A stretch of DNA of 64,000 bases from Bifidobacterium callimiconis (lineage in GTDB: Bacteria; Actinomycetota; Actinomycetes; Actinomycetales; Bifidobacteriaceae), in NCBI RefSeq assembly GCF_003952005.1, contig NZ_QXGJ01000009.1, positions 1 through 64,000 of the forward strand. The letters run 5' to 3'. This document shows positions 17,796-26,800 of the stretch, one piece after another; positions within the stretch are counted from its first letter, which is position 1; every line of letters starts with the position of its first letter. Both the position numbers and the translations under genes were made by a program. A model generated the notes under the pieces. It worked only from the letters and a program-made list of their open reading frames with translations. It had not been told where the DNA came from and made no database searches.

Positions 17796-18026
17796 TCAGC
17801 GGACATCCATGATGTCGACACGAACCTTGTGATCGGACAGCGCCTGCACCACGGTGCGAATGGCGTTGGCGGTGCGACCGCCACGTCCGATGACGCGTCC
17901 GATGTCCTCCGGGTTCACCCGCACGCGAAGCAGTTCGCCGCGGTTGTTCTCGTGGGACTTCACGGAAACGTCGTCCGGGAAATCAACGATGTTCTTAATC
18001 AGGTGTTCGACGGCTTCGGCAAGCAT
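17796..18026 (-). CDS. khpA: KhpA, KH-domain RNA-binding protein
   Basis: 76 residues, a single type II KH domain. GRVIGRGGRTANAIRTVV contains the GRGG loop that grips RNA. Partner of KhpB in other Gram-positives, affecting RNA metabolism and cell size; the partner gene is not in the window. Located two bases after the rpsP stop, in the usual rpsP-khpA-rimM order. Confidence 0.95.
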   Translation of the reverse strand: MLAEAVEHLIKNIVDFPDDVSVKSHENNRGELLRVRVNPEDIGRVIGRGGRTANAIRTVVQALSDHKVRVDIMDVR

Positions 18027-18028
18027 GA

Positions 18029-18490
18029 TTACTCAGCCTTCTCCTCGGCGGCTTCCTCAGCCGGGGCTTCCGCTTCTTCAGCGGCCTTGGCGGCTTCGGC
18101 CTCAGCCTTGGCCTTGGCCTCAGCTTCGGCCTTGGCGGCCTTCAGCTTCTGGGCCTCATCGGCGGCAGCGGCCACGCGGGCTTCGGCATCCGGGCCTTCC
18201 TCGGCCACCTTCAGCGTGCCCTCGGCACCCGGCAGACCCTTGAACTTCTGCCAGTCGCCGGTGATGTTCAGCAGCTTGAAGACGGCTTCGGTCGGCTGGG
18301 CGCCAACGCCGAGCCAGTACTGAGCGCGATCAGACTTGATCTGGATGAGCGAGGGCTGCTTGTTGGGATCGTAGATACCGATCTCTTCAATGGTCTTGCC
18401 ATCACGGGCCTTGCGGGAATCCATGATCACAATACGGTAGAAGGCGTAGTGCTTCTTGCCCAGGCGCTTCAGACGAATCTTGGTTGCCAA
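18029..18490 (-). CDS. rpsP: 30S ribosomal protein S16 with Ala/Glu/Lys tail
   Basis: 153 residues. The S16 core ([34 protein letters not shown] and [16 protein letters not shown]) fills the first 90 residues. A tail of about 60 residues is built from [21 protein letters not shown] repeats and probably forms a charged helix, a common actinobacterial feature. The start codon is TTG, supported by AAGGAG seven bases upstream; no ATG is available. First gene of the rpsP-khpA-rimM operon. Confidence 0.96.
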   Translation of the reverse strand: MATKIRLKRLGKKHYAFYRIVIMDSRKARDGKTIEEIGIYDPNKQPSLIQIKSDRAQYWLGVGAQPTEAVFKLLNITGDWQKFKGLPGAEGTLKVAEEGPDAEARVAAAADEAQKLKAAKAEAEAKAKAEAEAAKAAEEAEAPAEEAAEEKAE

Positions 18491-18678
18491 AATGGCTCTC
18501 CTTATGTATTAGGGGTGTGCATCTTTGGTTTCGTGTGGGGCACGGAAACCGCGATCCACGTGTTCCTCATAAGAGACGGAGTTAGAGGGCGCCACCTCTT
18601 ACGAATAACCTGAATATTTTAACCACAGCGCCCCGACATCTTCCGGCGTGTCGCGGCGTGCGGCTGAGGTTCGGTGTG

Positions 18679-20127
18679 CTATGCCACCTCGAGTTCCACG
18701 ACAAGGGCCTTGTGGTCGGTTTTCGGCACGGTATAGGCGTGCGCGGATCGTGCACGAATGCCCTGCGTGTGCAGCACGTGGTCGATCTCGATGAGTGACG
18801 GGAACGTGGGCCAGCTGGCTGGGAACGTCGTGTTGAATCCGGCGTGCAGTTCGAACGACGAATCCGCCAGTCCCGATCCCTGACGCAGCGCATCGCGGAA
18901 ACTTGGATGATAGATGCTCGAGTTCATATCGCCCATCACCACGGCCGCGTGATGCGGCACGGGACCGCGGTCCGGCTCGGAGAAGTCAGGCAGTTCGATG
19001 ACGGCGGTCTCCGTGACATCGGGCGCCGGCTCGGCGTTCGACGAATCCTCGTCGGAGTCATCCCTCACGCCGCGCGTGATGATGTCGGCAAGCTCGGGCG
19101 GAAGACCGGCCAGCAGGTCGGCGTTGGGCGTTACGTCATTGCCGTTATCGGCAACGTTATCGCCGGTGCCAGCCATGTCGTCGTCGGCGCAGCAGTTGAA
19201 CCCCTCCTCGTTACGGCTGTCGGCACGCAACGCGAACTGGCCGAGCGCACGCACGCCGTCGCTCCAATCCTTACCGCTGCGCGGCGGCGACTTGGGATGC
19301 ACGGAACTGAACTCCACACACTGGTCGCCGATGCGAACGGTGGCCACCGGGGCGGCCGCGGCGCTGATGTTCACCGACGAATCGCCGAAGATCGCCGGCT
19401 TGAGCCGCATGAACAGGGCGTTCGACCCCGCGTTGTCGTCGTCGCGCACCGCACCGAGCACACGATACGGCAGTTCATCGCCGATATGCGAGATGTCGAG
19501 ACGCTTGATGAACGCGGTGTTGACCTCCTGCACGGCGAGGATGTCGATGTTCTCCTGCTTGACCAGATGCATGATCGTGCCGGTGTCCGCACGGCCGTAG
19601 CGCGTATTGAGCGTCATCACGCGGATCGTGTGATGATCGTCGGCGGTGGCGGTTGATGTTACGTCAGCCGAATCGGTCGAGGACGCATCAGTATCCACAG
19701 GCTGTGGAAGAACGGAAGAAGTCTGGGGATAATCATCAGCCGACTTCGTGGAATCGTCCGACGATTCGGTTTCGGCGGCGAACGAACTGTCGGCATACTC
19801 GCCGTCTACCGGCAGAGTCTGTACCGGCACGCCGAGAATCGGAGCCAGCGCACTCGGAATCGGCATGACATAGCCGATCTGCCAGGCCGCCTGAACGAGC
19901 AGCAGCACAACGGTTACGCCGAACTGCGGCCAATTGCCAGTGAAACCGGTCGCCGGCAACAGCAGCACGAGCGGCACCACGAGCAGCGGAATCAAGGCGA
20001 TCACCTCGGGCAGAGGGCGATACTGGTCCCAACCGGCGGGCAGGTATTTCAACGCCATCCAACACGTGATCAACACGATGATGACCCAAAAAAGCACGAG
20101 GCGTCTCCTTGCTGTAGTCGTTGCCAT
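18679..20127 (-). CDS. Endonuclease/exonuclease/phosphatase-fold membrane protein
   Basis: About 482 residues (start ATG 20127; a GTG at 20142 is in frame). Three N-terminal membrane helices are followed by a Ser/Asp/Thr-rich linker of about 75 residues and then a DNase I-like domain. The expected catalytic landmarks are present: LNTRYG, QEVN, SSVHPKSP, GDMNSS, EIDHVLH and PKTDHKALVVEL. A second acidic stretch interrupts the domain between HPKSP and GDMNSS. The domain should face the outside. Members hydrolyse phosphodiesters or phospholipid head groups; the substrate is unknown. Confidence 0.87.
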   Translation of the reverse strand: MATTTARRRLVLFWVIIVLITCWMALKYLPAGWDQYRPLPEVIALIPLLVVPLVLLLPATGFTGNWPQFGVTVVLLLVQAAWQIGYVMPIPSALAPILGVPVQTLPVDGEYADSSFAAETESSDDSTKSADDYPQTSSVLPQPVDTDASSTDSADVTSTATADDHHTIRVMTLNTRYGRADTGTIMHLVKQENIDILAVQEVNTAFIKRLDISHIGDELPYRVLGAVRDDDNAGSNALFMRLKPAIFGDSSVNISAAAAPVATVRIGDQCVEFSSVHPKSPPRSGKDWSDGVRALGQFALRADSRNEEGFNCCADDDMAGTGDNVADNGNDVTPNADLLAGLPPELADIITRGVRDDSDEDSSNAEPAPDVTETAVIELPDFSEPDRGPVPHHAAVVMGDMNSSIYHPSFRDALRQGSGLADSSFELHAGFNTTFPASWPTFPSLIEIDHVLHTQGIRARSAHAYTVPKTDHKALVVELEVA

Positions 20128-20287
20128 GATTGCTGTTTTCACCGTTCGTGGCTACCTGTTTTTGTCCGCCTTGCGATTATACGAACCGGTTTTGGAGGAT
20201 TTGCGCATACGGGAGATACGGCATGAGGTTCCCGACCATGTCTTTACGAATCGTTCGAATGGAAAACCTCCGTAGGACATAAAAAAT

Positions 20288-20336
20288 GCTTCCCCTTGAG
20301 GGGAAGCTGTCACGCGAACGCGTGACTGATGAGGTG
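20288..20336 (+). repeat. Composite palindromic repeat, copy 4a
   Basis: GCTTCCCCTTGAGGGGAAGC, TGT, stem CACGCGAACGCGTG, tail ACTGATGAGGTG. Confidence 0.88.
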
Positions 20337-20411
20337 ATGTGCGAGCGGATCGTATGGATGATTGGAATCGTCTTCGACGATCAATTCTGCGCAGTCATTC
20401 CGACTGCGATT

Positions 20412-20460
20412 CACCTCATCAGTCAGCCTTGCGGCTGACAGCTTCCCCTCAAGGGGAAAC
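20412..20460 (-). repeat. Composite palindromic repeat, copy 4b (inverted)
   Basis: CACCTCATCAGT, stem CAGCCTTGCGGCTG, ACA, then GCTTCCCCTCAAGGGG. The tail and first stem match copy 4a; the second stem has a different sequence but still pairs, showing compensatory change. Confidence 0.88.
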
Positions 20461-20484
20461 CTGAGGGGCTGAGGGAGTTGGAGA

Positions 20485-22140
20485 TCAGCGACCGAAGAGG
20501 CCTCCGATGCCGCCGCCGAGGTTCGGCGGGAGCTCGGGCTGGCCGTTGCCGCCGAGCGCGTTCTGCAGGCCCGCCGGAAGCGCCGGATTCTGCGGCTGCT
20601 TCTGGAACGCGGAGCCGCCGCTCTTGCCTGAACCGGAGCCCTTGCCGCTCAGGCGCTCGCGCAATGCCTTCTCCTCGGCCTCGCGCTTCATCGGGTTTCC
20701 GGACTTGCCGCCCTTCTTCTTGCCTTTCTTGCCCTTGCGCGCGCTCTTGCCGCCGGGGCCGCCGAAGCCACCCATGCCCGGCACGCCGCGCGAACCGTTG
20801 CTCATGCGCTTCATCATCTTGGACGCCTGCTCGAAGCGCTGCAGCAGCGCGTTCACCGCGGACACGGTATTGCCCGAACCGTAGGCGATACGCGCACGAC
20901 GCGAACCATCGATGATCTTCGGATTGCGACGCTCCTCCGGAGTCATCGAACGGATAATGGCCTCGGTGCGGTCCACCTCCTTCTCATCGAACGCCTCAAG
21001 CTCCTTGCGATGCTGGGCCATGCCCGGAATCATGCCGAGCAGGTTCTTCATCGGGCCGAGCTGGCGCACCTGCTGCAGCTGCTCCAGGAAGTCGTCGAGG
21101 CCGAAGCTGCCGTCGGAGATCTTCTCGGCGGCCTTGCGGGCCTCCTCCTCGTCGAACTGCTTCTGCGCCTGCTCGATCAGGGTGAGGATATCGCCCATGT
21201 CGAGGATTCGCGAGGCCATACGATCGGGGTGGAACACCTCGAAGTCCTTCAGACCCTCGCCGTTGGACGCGAACAGGATCGGCTTGCCGGTCACGCTCGC
21301 CACGGACAGTGCGGCGCCGCCACGGGCGTCGCCATCGAGCTTGGAAAGCACCACGCCGGTGAAGTCCACGCCCTCGTCGAACGCCTTGGCCGTCTGCACC
21401 GCATCCTGACCGATCATCGCATCGATCACGAACAGGATCTCGTTCGGGTTCACGGCGTCACGGATGTCGCGCGCCTGCTTCATCAGCGCCTCATCCACGC
21501 CCAGACGACCGGCGGTATCGATGATTACCGTGTCATACAGCTTGGTCTTGGCCAGCTCGATCGAATCCTTGGCCACCTTCACCGGATCACCGGTGGTCAG
21601 GCCGGGAACGGTCACATCGTCGCCGCCATCGGACTGCACGCCCTTCTCCGGCGCGTACACGGGCACGCCCGCGCGCTCGCCCACCACCTGCAGCTGGGTC
21701 ACGGCGTTCGGACGCTGAAGATCGGCCGCTACCAGCAGCGGCGTATGACCGGCGTCCTTGAGCCAGTAGCCGAGCTTGCCAGCGAGCGTGGTCTTACCGG
21801 CACCCTGCAGACCGGCGAGCATGATGATCGTCGGCGGGTTCTTGGCAAAGTTCAGCGGACGATCAACGCCGGCGCCCAGGATCTGCGTGAGCTCGTCGTT
21901 GACGATCTTCACCACCTGCTGGGCGGGGTTGAGCGCCTGCGAGACCTCCTCGCCGAGCGCGCGCTCGCGCACGTGGGCGGTGAAGGAACGCACCACGTCG
22001 AGCGCCACATCGGCGTCGAGCAGTGCTCGGCGGATTTCGCGGATCGTACCGTCGATGTCCGCGTCGGTCAGCTTGCCCTTGGAGCGCAGATGCTTGAACG
22101 CGCCCGAGAGCCTGTCAGTCAAAGAAGTAAAAGCAGCCAT
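20485..22140 (-). CDS. ffh: Signal recognition particle GTPase Ffh
   Basis: 551 residues. The N-domain helix bundle leads into the G domain with G1 GLQGAGKTT (residues 110-118), DTAGRLGVDEALM, TKLDG-type SKLDGDARGGAALSV and the M domain (FDLDDFLEQLQQVRQLGPMKN-like GLDDFLEQL, then RIAYGSG and a Met/Gly/Lys-rich tail). It binds 4.5S RNA and signal peptides and hands nascent membrane proteins to FtsY. The tail after the M domain is long, about 100 residues of Gly, Lys, Pro and Asn. Confidence 0.97.
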   Translation of the reverse strand: MAAFTSLTDRLSGAFKHLRSKGKLTDADIDGTIREIRRALLDADVALDVVRSFTAHVRERALGEEVSQALNPAQQVVKIVNDELTQILGAGVDRPLNFAKNPPTIIMLAGLQGAGKTTLAGKLGYWLKDAGHTPLLVAADLQRPNAVTQLQVVGERAGVPVYAPEKGVQSDGGDDVTVPGLTTGDPVKVAKDSIELAKTKLYDTVIIDTAGRLGVDEALMKQARDIRDAVNPNEILFVIDAMIGQDAVQTAKAFDEGVDFTGVVLSKLDGDARGGAALSVASVTGKPILFASNGEGLKDFEVFHPDRMASRILDMGDILTLIEQAQKQFDEEEARKAAEKISDGSFGLDDFLEQLQQVRQLGPMKNLLGMIPGMAQHRKELEAFDEKEVDRTEAIIRSMTPEERRNPKIIDGSRRARIAYGSGNTVSAVNALLQRFEQASKMMKRMSNGSRGVPGMGGFGGPGGKSARKGKKGKKKGGKSGNPMKREAEEKALRERLSGKGSGSGKSGGSAFQKQPQNPALPAGLQNALGGNGQPELPPNLGGGIGGLFGR

Positions 22141-22343
22141 AATGACCCCAAGTCTACCGACTGTGCGGGAGAACGGGAATCAAGGCGTTCTGCCCGGCTG
22201 AAACCATCCTGGCGGGGTGGGCGGAGTGTGTTGGGATTGGATCCCTCCCATTTTGGAGTGCAGCGCGATCGTGGGTGGTGTTTTGGGGATTGAGTCCCTT
22301 CATATGCCGCATGGGCTGGGTGTGGGCATGGGGCGGATTGGAG

Positions 22344-22395
22344 CCCTCCCTCAGTCCGACCTGATGGTCGGACAGCTCCCTCCCCTGGAGGGAGC
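22344..22395 (-). repeat. Composite palindromic repeat, copy 5a (inverted)
   Basis: CCCTCCCTCA, stem GTCCGACCTGATGGTCGGAC, then GCTCCCTCCCCTGGAGGGAG and C. Confidence 0.85.
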
Positions 22396-22415
22396 ACAAA
22401 GAAGATAAGCTGAGT

Positions 22416-22464
22416 GCTCCCTCCAGGGGAGGGAGCTGGCGCGCGAAGCGCGACTGAGGGAGGG
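22416..22464 (+). repeat. Composite palindromic repeat, copy 5b
   Basis: GCTCCCTCCAGGGGAGGGAG, CTGG, stem CGCGCGAAGCGCG, tail ACTGAGGGAGGG. Head to head with copy 5a, 20 bases apart. Confidence 0.85.
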
Positions 22465-22516
22465 CGTGCGGCCGCATACCCGTCAGACCCCGGCCGGCCG
22501 GCTGCGCATATCCCCA

Positions 22517-24712
22517 CTACTCCAGCTGCTCGCTGAGCTCCATCCATTCCATCTCGAGCTCGTCGTTCTCCTCGGAGATGGCCTGCAGCTGCTCGTTGAG
22601 CTTGTTCAGGCCCTCGAAATCGGTGGGATCGTGCGAGGCCATCTGCTCCTCGAGCTTGGCCTTCTGCTCCTCGAGCTTGGCGAGCTTGCGCTCGATCGCG
22701 TTCACGCGACGGGACGCCTCGTGGAACTCCTTGCCGCTGAGCTTCGGCTTGGCGGTGGAATCGGTGTCGGCGTCGCCGGCACCGGAATCGCCGCCCTCGG
22801 TCTCGGCGGTATCCGCAGCCCCAGCAGCGCTCGCAGTCGAACCGCCACGCTTCTTCCGCCCGGTCTCCGGCTCGGCCAGCACCGAGTCCCAGCCGTTCCT
22901 CTGCGCCTGCTCCACCATGTCCAGATAATCCTGCACGCCGCCGGGCAGATGACGAATCTTGCCGCCAAGCAGCGCGAACTGCTGATCGGTCACACGCTCA
23001 AGCAGATACCGGTCGTGCGAGACTACGATCAGCGTGCCGGGCCACGTGTCGAGCAGATCCTCCATCACGGCGAGCATGTCGGTGTCGAGATCGTTGCCGG
23101 GCTCGTCCATGATCAGCACGTTCGGCTCGTCAAGCAGAATCAGCAGCAGCTGCATACGGCGCTTCTGGCCGCCGGACAGGTCGCGGATCGGCGTCATCAG
23201 CTGCGCCGACTCGAAGCCGAGCCGTTCCATGAGCTGACCGGGCGTGACCTCCTTGCCGTCCACGATGTAGCTCGGCTTGTAGCGGGATAACACCTCCTTG
23301 ATCTTGTATTTGCCCAGCTTCTCCAGTTCGTCGAGCCTTTGCGACAGCACGGCGAACTTCACGGTCTTGCCGATGTTCACGTGTCCCGCGGTGGGCGTGA
23401 TCGTGCCGTCGAGGATCTTCAGCAGCGTGGACTTACCGGCACCGTTCGCGCCGACGATGCCGAAACGATCACCCGGACCGATCAGCCAGGTCACATCGTC
23501 GAGGATCTTACGGCCGGAGACGGTGATCTTCTGCGCGGCGGAAGTCACGTCGGTGGTGGCAGAAACGGTATCCTCATCCGCTGCGGCGGCACCCGTCGTA
23601 TCGGCGTTCTCGGCAGCGGCGGTATGGGCCTCGGCAGCGGCAACGGCTTCGGGAACACCCGCGTCGACCAATCGGGGATCGTCGAGATCGGTCACGGCCA
23701 CCTCGACCGAACCATGCACCTGCGGCTCGGCGTACGCGGACGGCACCACGTCCACACGTGACGTGGACTCCTCCAATGCGGCGGCATCCGGATCAAGGTC
23801 GGCCATGCCCTGCGGCTTGGTGTAGATCTGCGTCACGTCGATCAGATCCACCACCTGCTTGCCCAAGCGGGACGTGGCCATCTGCTTCAACTCAAGCGTA
23901 TTGCGCACCGGTGGCACGTCGGCGATCAGCTCGCGCGCGGCCTTCACATGGAATTTCTGCTTGGTGGAACGGGCACGGGCGCCACGCGTCAGCCAGGCGA
24001 GCTCCTTGCGGGCGAGGTTGCGGCGCTTGGTCTCGCGCACGTCGGCCTGACGGTCGCGCTCCACACGCTGCAGCATATACGCGGAGTAGCCGCCCTCGAA
24101 CGGTTCGATCACCCCGTCGTGCACCTCCCACATGGACTCGCACACCTCGTCGAGGAACCAACGATCGTGCGTCACCAGCAGCAGCGCGCCCTGCCCCTTG
24201 GCCCAACGGTTCTTCAGATGCTCGGCCAGCCAGTGAATCGTCACCACATCAAGATGGTTGGTGGGCTCGTCGAGCGCAAGAATATCCCAATCGTGCAGCA
24301 GCAGTCGGGCGAGATCGGCACGGCGACGCTGGCCGCCGGACAGTGACCCGATCTTCGCGTCCAGGGAAATACCGCCCAGCAGCGACTCCACGATCTCACG
24401 CGACGTATTATCCGACGCCCACTCGTAGTCCTCGCGGTTCTCCAGCGCGGCCTCGCGCACGGTGGCGTTGTCGTCGAGCGGATCACGCTGGTCGAGCATG
24501 CCGAACGTGAGTCCGCCGCGAATGGTCACGCGGCCCGAATCGGGCTCCTGCGTGCCATTGAACAGGTGCAGCAGCGTGGATTTTCCGTCGCCGTTACGGC
24601 CGACGATGCCGATGCGATCCCCTTCGAAAACGCCCTGCGTCACATCGGTGAAGATGGTTTTGGTGGCGAAGGCGAGCGATACGTGTTCAAGTCCCAAATC
24701 ATAAACCGGCAT
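22517..24712 (-). CDS. ABC-F family ATPase (Uup/EttA-like)
   Basis: 731 residues with two ATP-binding cassettes and no membrane helices. The first has GRNGDGKST, LSGGQRRRADLARLL and ALDEPTNHLD; the second has GANGAGKST, DLSGGQKRRMQ and IMDEPGNDLD. A C-terminal Lys/Glu coiled coil of about 75 residues matches the Uup-type DNA- or ribosome-contacting tail. ABC-F proteins act on the ribosome or on branched DNA. The linker before the second cassette includes about 90 extra residues rich in Ala, Asp, Thr and Val. The asparagine in DEPGNDLD replaces the usual histidine of the switch loop region. Divergent from the EPS locus. Confidence 0.93.
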   Translation of the reverse strand: MPVYDLGLEHVSLAFATKTIFTDVTQGVFEGDRIGIVGRNGDGKSTLLHLFNGTQEPDSGRVTIRGGLTFGMLDQRDPLDDNATVREAALENREDYEWASDNTSREIVESLLGGISLDAKIGSLSGGQRRRADLARLLLHDWDILALDEPTNHLDVVTIHWLAEHLKNRWAKGQGALLLVTHDRWFLDEVCESMWEVHDGVIEPFEGGYSAYMLQRVERDRQADVRETKRRNLARKELAWLTRGARARSTKQKFHVKAARELIADVPPVRNTLELKQMATSRLGKQVVDLIDVTQIYTKPQGMADLDPDAAALEESTSRVDVVPSAYAEPQVHGSVEVAVTDLDDPRLVDAGVPEAVAAAEAHTAAAENADTTGAAAADEDTVSATTDVTSAAQKITVSGRKILDDVTWLIGPGDRFGIVGANGAGKSTLLKILDGTITPTAGHVNIGKTVKFAVLSQRLDELEKLGKYKIKEVLSRYKPSYIVDGKEVTPGQLMERLGFESAQLMTPIRDLSGGQKRRMQLLLILLDEPNVLIMDEPGNDLDTDMLAVMEDLLDTWPGTLIVVSHDRYLLERVTDQQFALLGGKIRHLPGGVQDYLDMVEQAQRNGWDSVLAEPETGRKKRGGSTASAAGAADTAETEGGDSGAGDADTDSTAKPKLSGKEFHEASRRVNAIERKLAKLEEQKAKLEEQMASHDPTDFEGLNKLNEQLQAISEENDELEMEWMELSEQLE

Positions 24713-24779
24713 GATTCACCAATGTACCGGCACCCGACGTCAGTGGTCGGGAAACGGGATCCAGAAGGGAGTCGAGGCT

Positions 24780-24974
24780 GATCTGGGTGGATCCGGGGCT
24801 GATCTGACGGGATCTGGGTAAAACCGGTACATAAGGAACGGGATTACGGGGCGTTCATGATACGGATATACCCAGAACGGTCCGTAATGATTCGGTTTGA
24901 CCCAGAAATAGTGACCCGTTTGACCCAGATCCAGTCACCGACGACCCTAGATCCAGCTACCAGCGACCCAGATT
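24780..24974. repeat. Cluster of GATCTGGGT motifs with central inverted repeat
   Basis: Forward copies start at 24780 and 24811. Copies on the other strand end in ACCCAGA or close variants at 24870, 24899, 24922, 24942 and 24965. The best arms, TCTGGGTAAAACCG (24813-24826) and CGGTTTGACCCAGA (24893-24906), match in 13 of 14 positions, and inside them GATTACGG..CGTTC pairs with GAACG..CCGTAAT. The arrangement suggests a multi-site protein-binding region or a structured leader. Confidence 0.65.
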
Positions 24975-25027
24975 CAACCGGTTGACCGCAAATATGGGCA
25001 CCCCCGTTTTCTTATCCCACCCATTGA

Positions 25028-25042
25028 TATAGGATGAGGGGG
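25028..25042 (+). promoter_or_regulatory. Shared 15-base element before the priming transferase
   Basis: TATAGGATGAGGGGG occurs here and again, identical, at 28742-28756. TATAGG could be a -10 hexamer; the function is unproven. Confidence 0.4.
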
Positions 25043-25172
25043 CTGTTGCGCCTTGACGAACATATGGCTTGCGGTTTGCAGTGTTTGACATATTCGCGTG
25101 AAGCGCGTGACATACGGTACCCCCTTGTGGGGTGACTGTGAGGACGAGAGCGTGTGTAAGAGAGGGCGGAGA

Positions 25173-26798
25173 GTGAGTCAGAGAACCGCAGTCGACATGA
25201 ACGACACAACAGACGTGAACGATACGGCGAAGTCCGTCGCGGTCGACGACAACAAAGGCTCGGCCAACAAAGCCAACGAAACCAACGTCGCCAACGAGGA
25301 ACATGAGCCTCTGAGCAGCACCGGAATCCGCCAGATGTCGAACGTGCTGTACTGGCGATTCTTCGTCAACCTGGTCCTCATGGTGCTCGACGGCACCATG
25401 CTCGTCATCGCAAACCTGATCATGTTCAACGTGGACCCGCTCGCCTACCTGCCGTACGGCGACAACTTCTGCACGCAACTGATGGCCGGCTTCCTGTTCG
25501 TCCTGCTCGGCGCCGTATACGTGGGTTGCCTGCACAGCGCCGGCATCTACCATCGTCACGTAATGGGCGACGGCTTCCAGGTGAACTACAAGATCATCGA
25601 AGGCGTGGTGAAACTGGTCATCATCCAGTGCGCCGTCAACTACATCTTCAAATACCCGCTGCCCGCCCATATTCTTTTTGAGGCGGCCGCGCTCACCCTC
25701 GTGTTCACCATGATCGAGCGCATCATCGCCCGCGTGGTCATCACCCGCCGTCGCAAAACCGGCAAATACTCGTACGCCACCATCGTCATGGGCTCGCCGA
25801 AGTGCATCGAACGCACGCTGCATCGACTGCACAAGCGCTCGCAGCTCAACTACCGCACCGTGGGCGTATGCCCGATCGGCGTGGACCCGAAGACCAAGAA
25901 GATCGTCTCCGTGCCGATCCCCGACGATGTGAACATCGACGAACACCTGACCGTACTGCCCTACAGCACCACGATCGGCGAAACCGCCGTGCAGGCCGGC
26001 GTGCAGACCATCCTCATCTGCGACGTGATCCGCCGCGACTCCGTGGAATTCAATGTGCTCTCGCTCGCCGTGGAATCGCTCGACGTGGAGATCGCGCTCG
26101 CCGCCGGCGCCGCCGACATGGGTGCGCACCGCATGTACTTCCGCAACATCCAGGGCATGCCGGTGCTGACCATGCACCTGCCGCAGTACGGCTACGCCAC
26201 CCGTTTGATCAAGCGTGTGTTCGACATCGTGTGCTCGCTGCTGCTCATCATTCTGTCGTCGCCGATCACCATCATCACGGCCATCGCCATCAAGCTCGAC
26301 GACCACGGTCCGGTGTTCTACACGCAGAAGCGCATCGGCCTGCGCGGCAAGCCGTTCCGCATGATCAAGTTCCGTTCCATGGTGACGAACGCCGACGAAC
26401 TCAAAGCCAAGCTCGCCGCCGAAAACGGACAGTCCGACCGCTTCATCTTCAAGATGAAGAAGGATCCGCGCATCACCAAGGTGGGTCACGTGATCCGCAA
26501 GTGGAGCATCGACGAGCTGCCGCAGTTCTTCAACGTGCTCAAGGGCGACATGAGCCTGGTGGGTCCGCGCCCGCCGCTGCCCGAGGAATATGCCCGCTAC
26601 AACCGCCTGTACGCCACCCGTATGTTCGTCAAGCCAGGCATCACCGGCCCGTGGCAGGTCTCCGGCCGTAGCGATCTAACCGCCGAGGAGTCGGAGCAGC
26701 TTGACGTCTCGTACGTGCAGGACTGGTCCATCACCGGCGACATCACGATCCTGTTCAAGACCGTGCAGGTGGTGCTCACGCACAAGGGTGCGTACTGA
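25173..26798 (+). CDS. Undecaprenyl-phosphate sugar-1-phosphate transferase (EPS priming enzyme)
   Basis: About 541 residues from GTG 25173, which has AGAGGG upstream; the frame is open to 25098 and ATG 25197 is an alternative. Four N-terminal membrane helices and a CoA-binding-like middle part precede one more helix and the bacterial sugar transferase domain (PF02397). KRVFDIVCSLLLI, FYTQKRIGLRGKPFRMIKFR, SIDELPQFFNVLKGDMSLVG and PRPPLP are the core motifs, with the catalytic Asp-Glu in IDELPQ. It places the first sugar phosphate on undecaprenyl phosphate at the membrane, starting each EPS repeat unit, as WbaP/CpsE do. First gene of the EPS locus. Confidence 0.94.
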   Translation: MSQRTAVDMNDTTDVNDTAKSVAVDDNKGSANKANETNVANEEHEPLSSTGIRQMSNVLYWRFFVNLVLMVLDGTMLVIANLIMFNVDPLAYLPYGDNFCTQLMAGFLFVLLGAVYVGCLHSAGIYHRHVMGDGFQVNYKIIEGVVKLVIIQCAVNYIFKYPLPAHILFEAAALTLVFTMIERIIARVVITRRRKTGKYSYATIVMGSPKCIERTLHRLHKRSQLNYRTVGVCPIGVDPKTKKIVSVPIPDDVNIDEHLTVLPYSTTIGETAVQAGVQTILICDVIRRDSVEFNVLSLAVESLDVEIALAAGAADMGAHRMYFRNIQGMPVLTMHLPQYGYATRLIKRVFDIVCSLLLIILSSPITIITAIAIKLDDHGPVFYTQKRIGLRGKPFRMIKFRSMVTNADELKAKLAAENGQSDRFIFKMKKDPRITKVGHVIRKWSIDELPQFFNVLKGDMSLVGPRPPLPEEYARYNRLYATRMFVKPGITGPWQVSGRSDLTAEESEQLDVSYVQDWSITGDITILFKTVQVVLTHKGAY

Positions 26799-26800
26799 TC

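Larger units (their letters stand above)
20143..20484. other. Intergenic region with an inverted pair of palindromic repeats
   Basis: 342 bases between two minus-strand genes. Two inverted copies of the composite repeat (20288-20336 and 20412-20460) flank about 75 bases of unremarkable sequence. No gene is credible here. Confidence 0.75.
22141..22516. other. Intergenic region with an inverted pair of palindromic repeats
   Basis: 376 bases before ffh and after the ABC-F gene, both on the minus strand. It contains repeat copies 5a and 5b in inverted orientation and imperfect GGATTG-type repeats (22232-22340). No gene is credible. Confidence 0.72.
24713..25172. other. Divergent regulatory region between abc-F and the EPS locus
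   Basis: 460 bases. At least seven copies of a GATCTGGGT/ACCCAGATC-type motif lie between 24780 and 24974, and a long imperfect hairpin spans 24813-24906. TATAGGATGAGGGGG (25028-25042) is repeated word for word before the Wzz-kinase gene. A short hairpin (ACCCCCTTGTGGGGT) is at about 25119-25133. Confidence 0.7.

Noticed and set aside
24957..26489. Long minus-strand open frame over the priming transferase gene
   Set aside because: Same codon-bias shadow effect; composition rich in His, Asp and Val with no start signal or domain.
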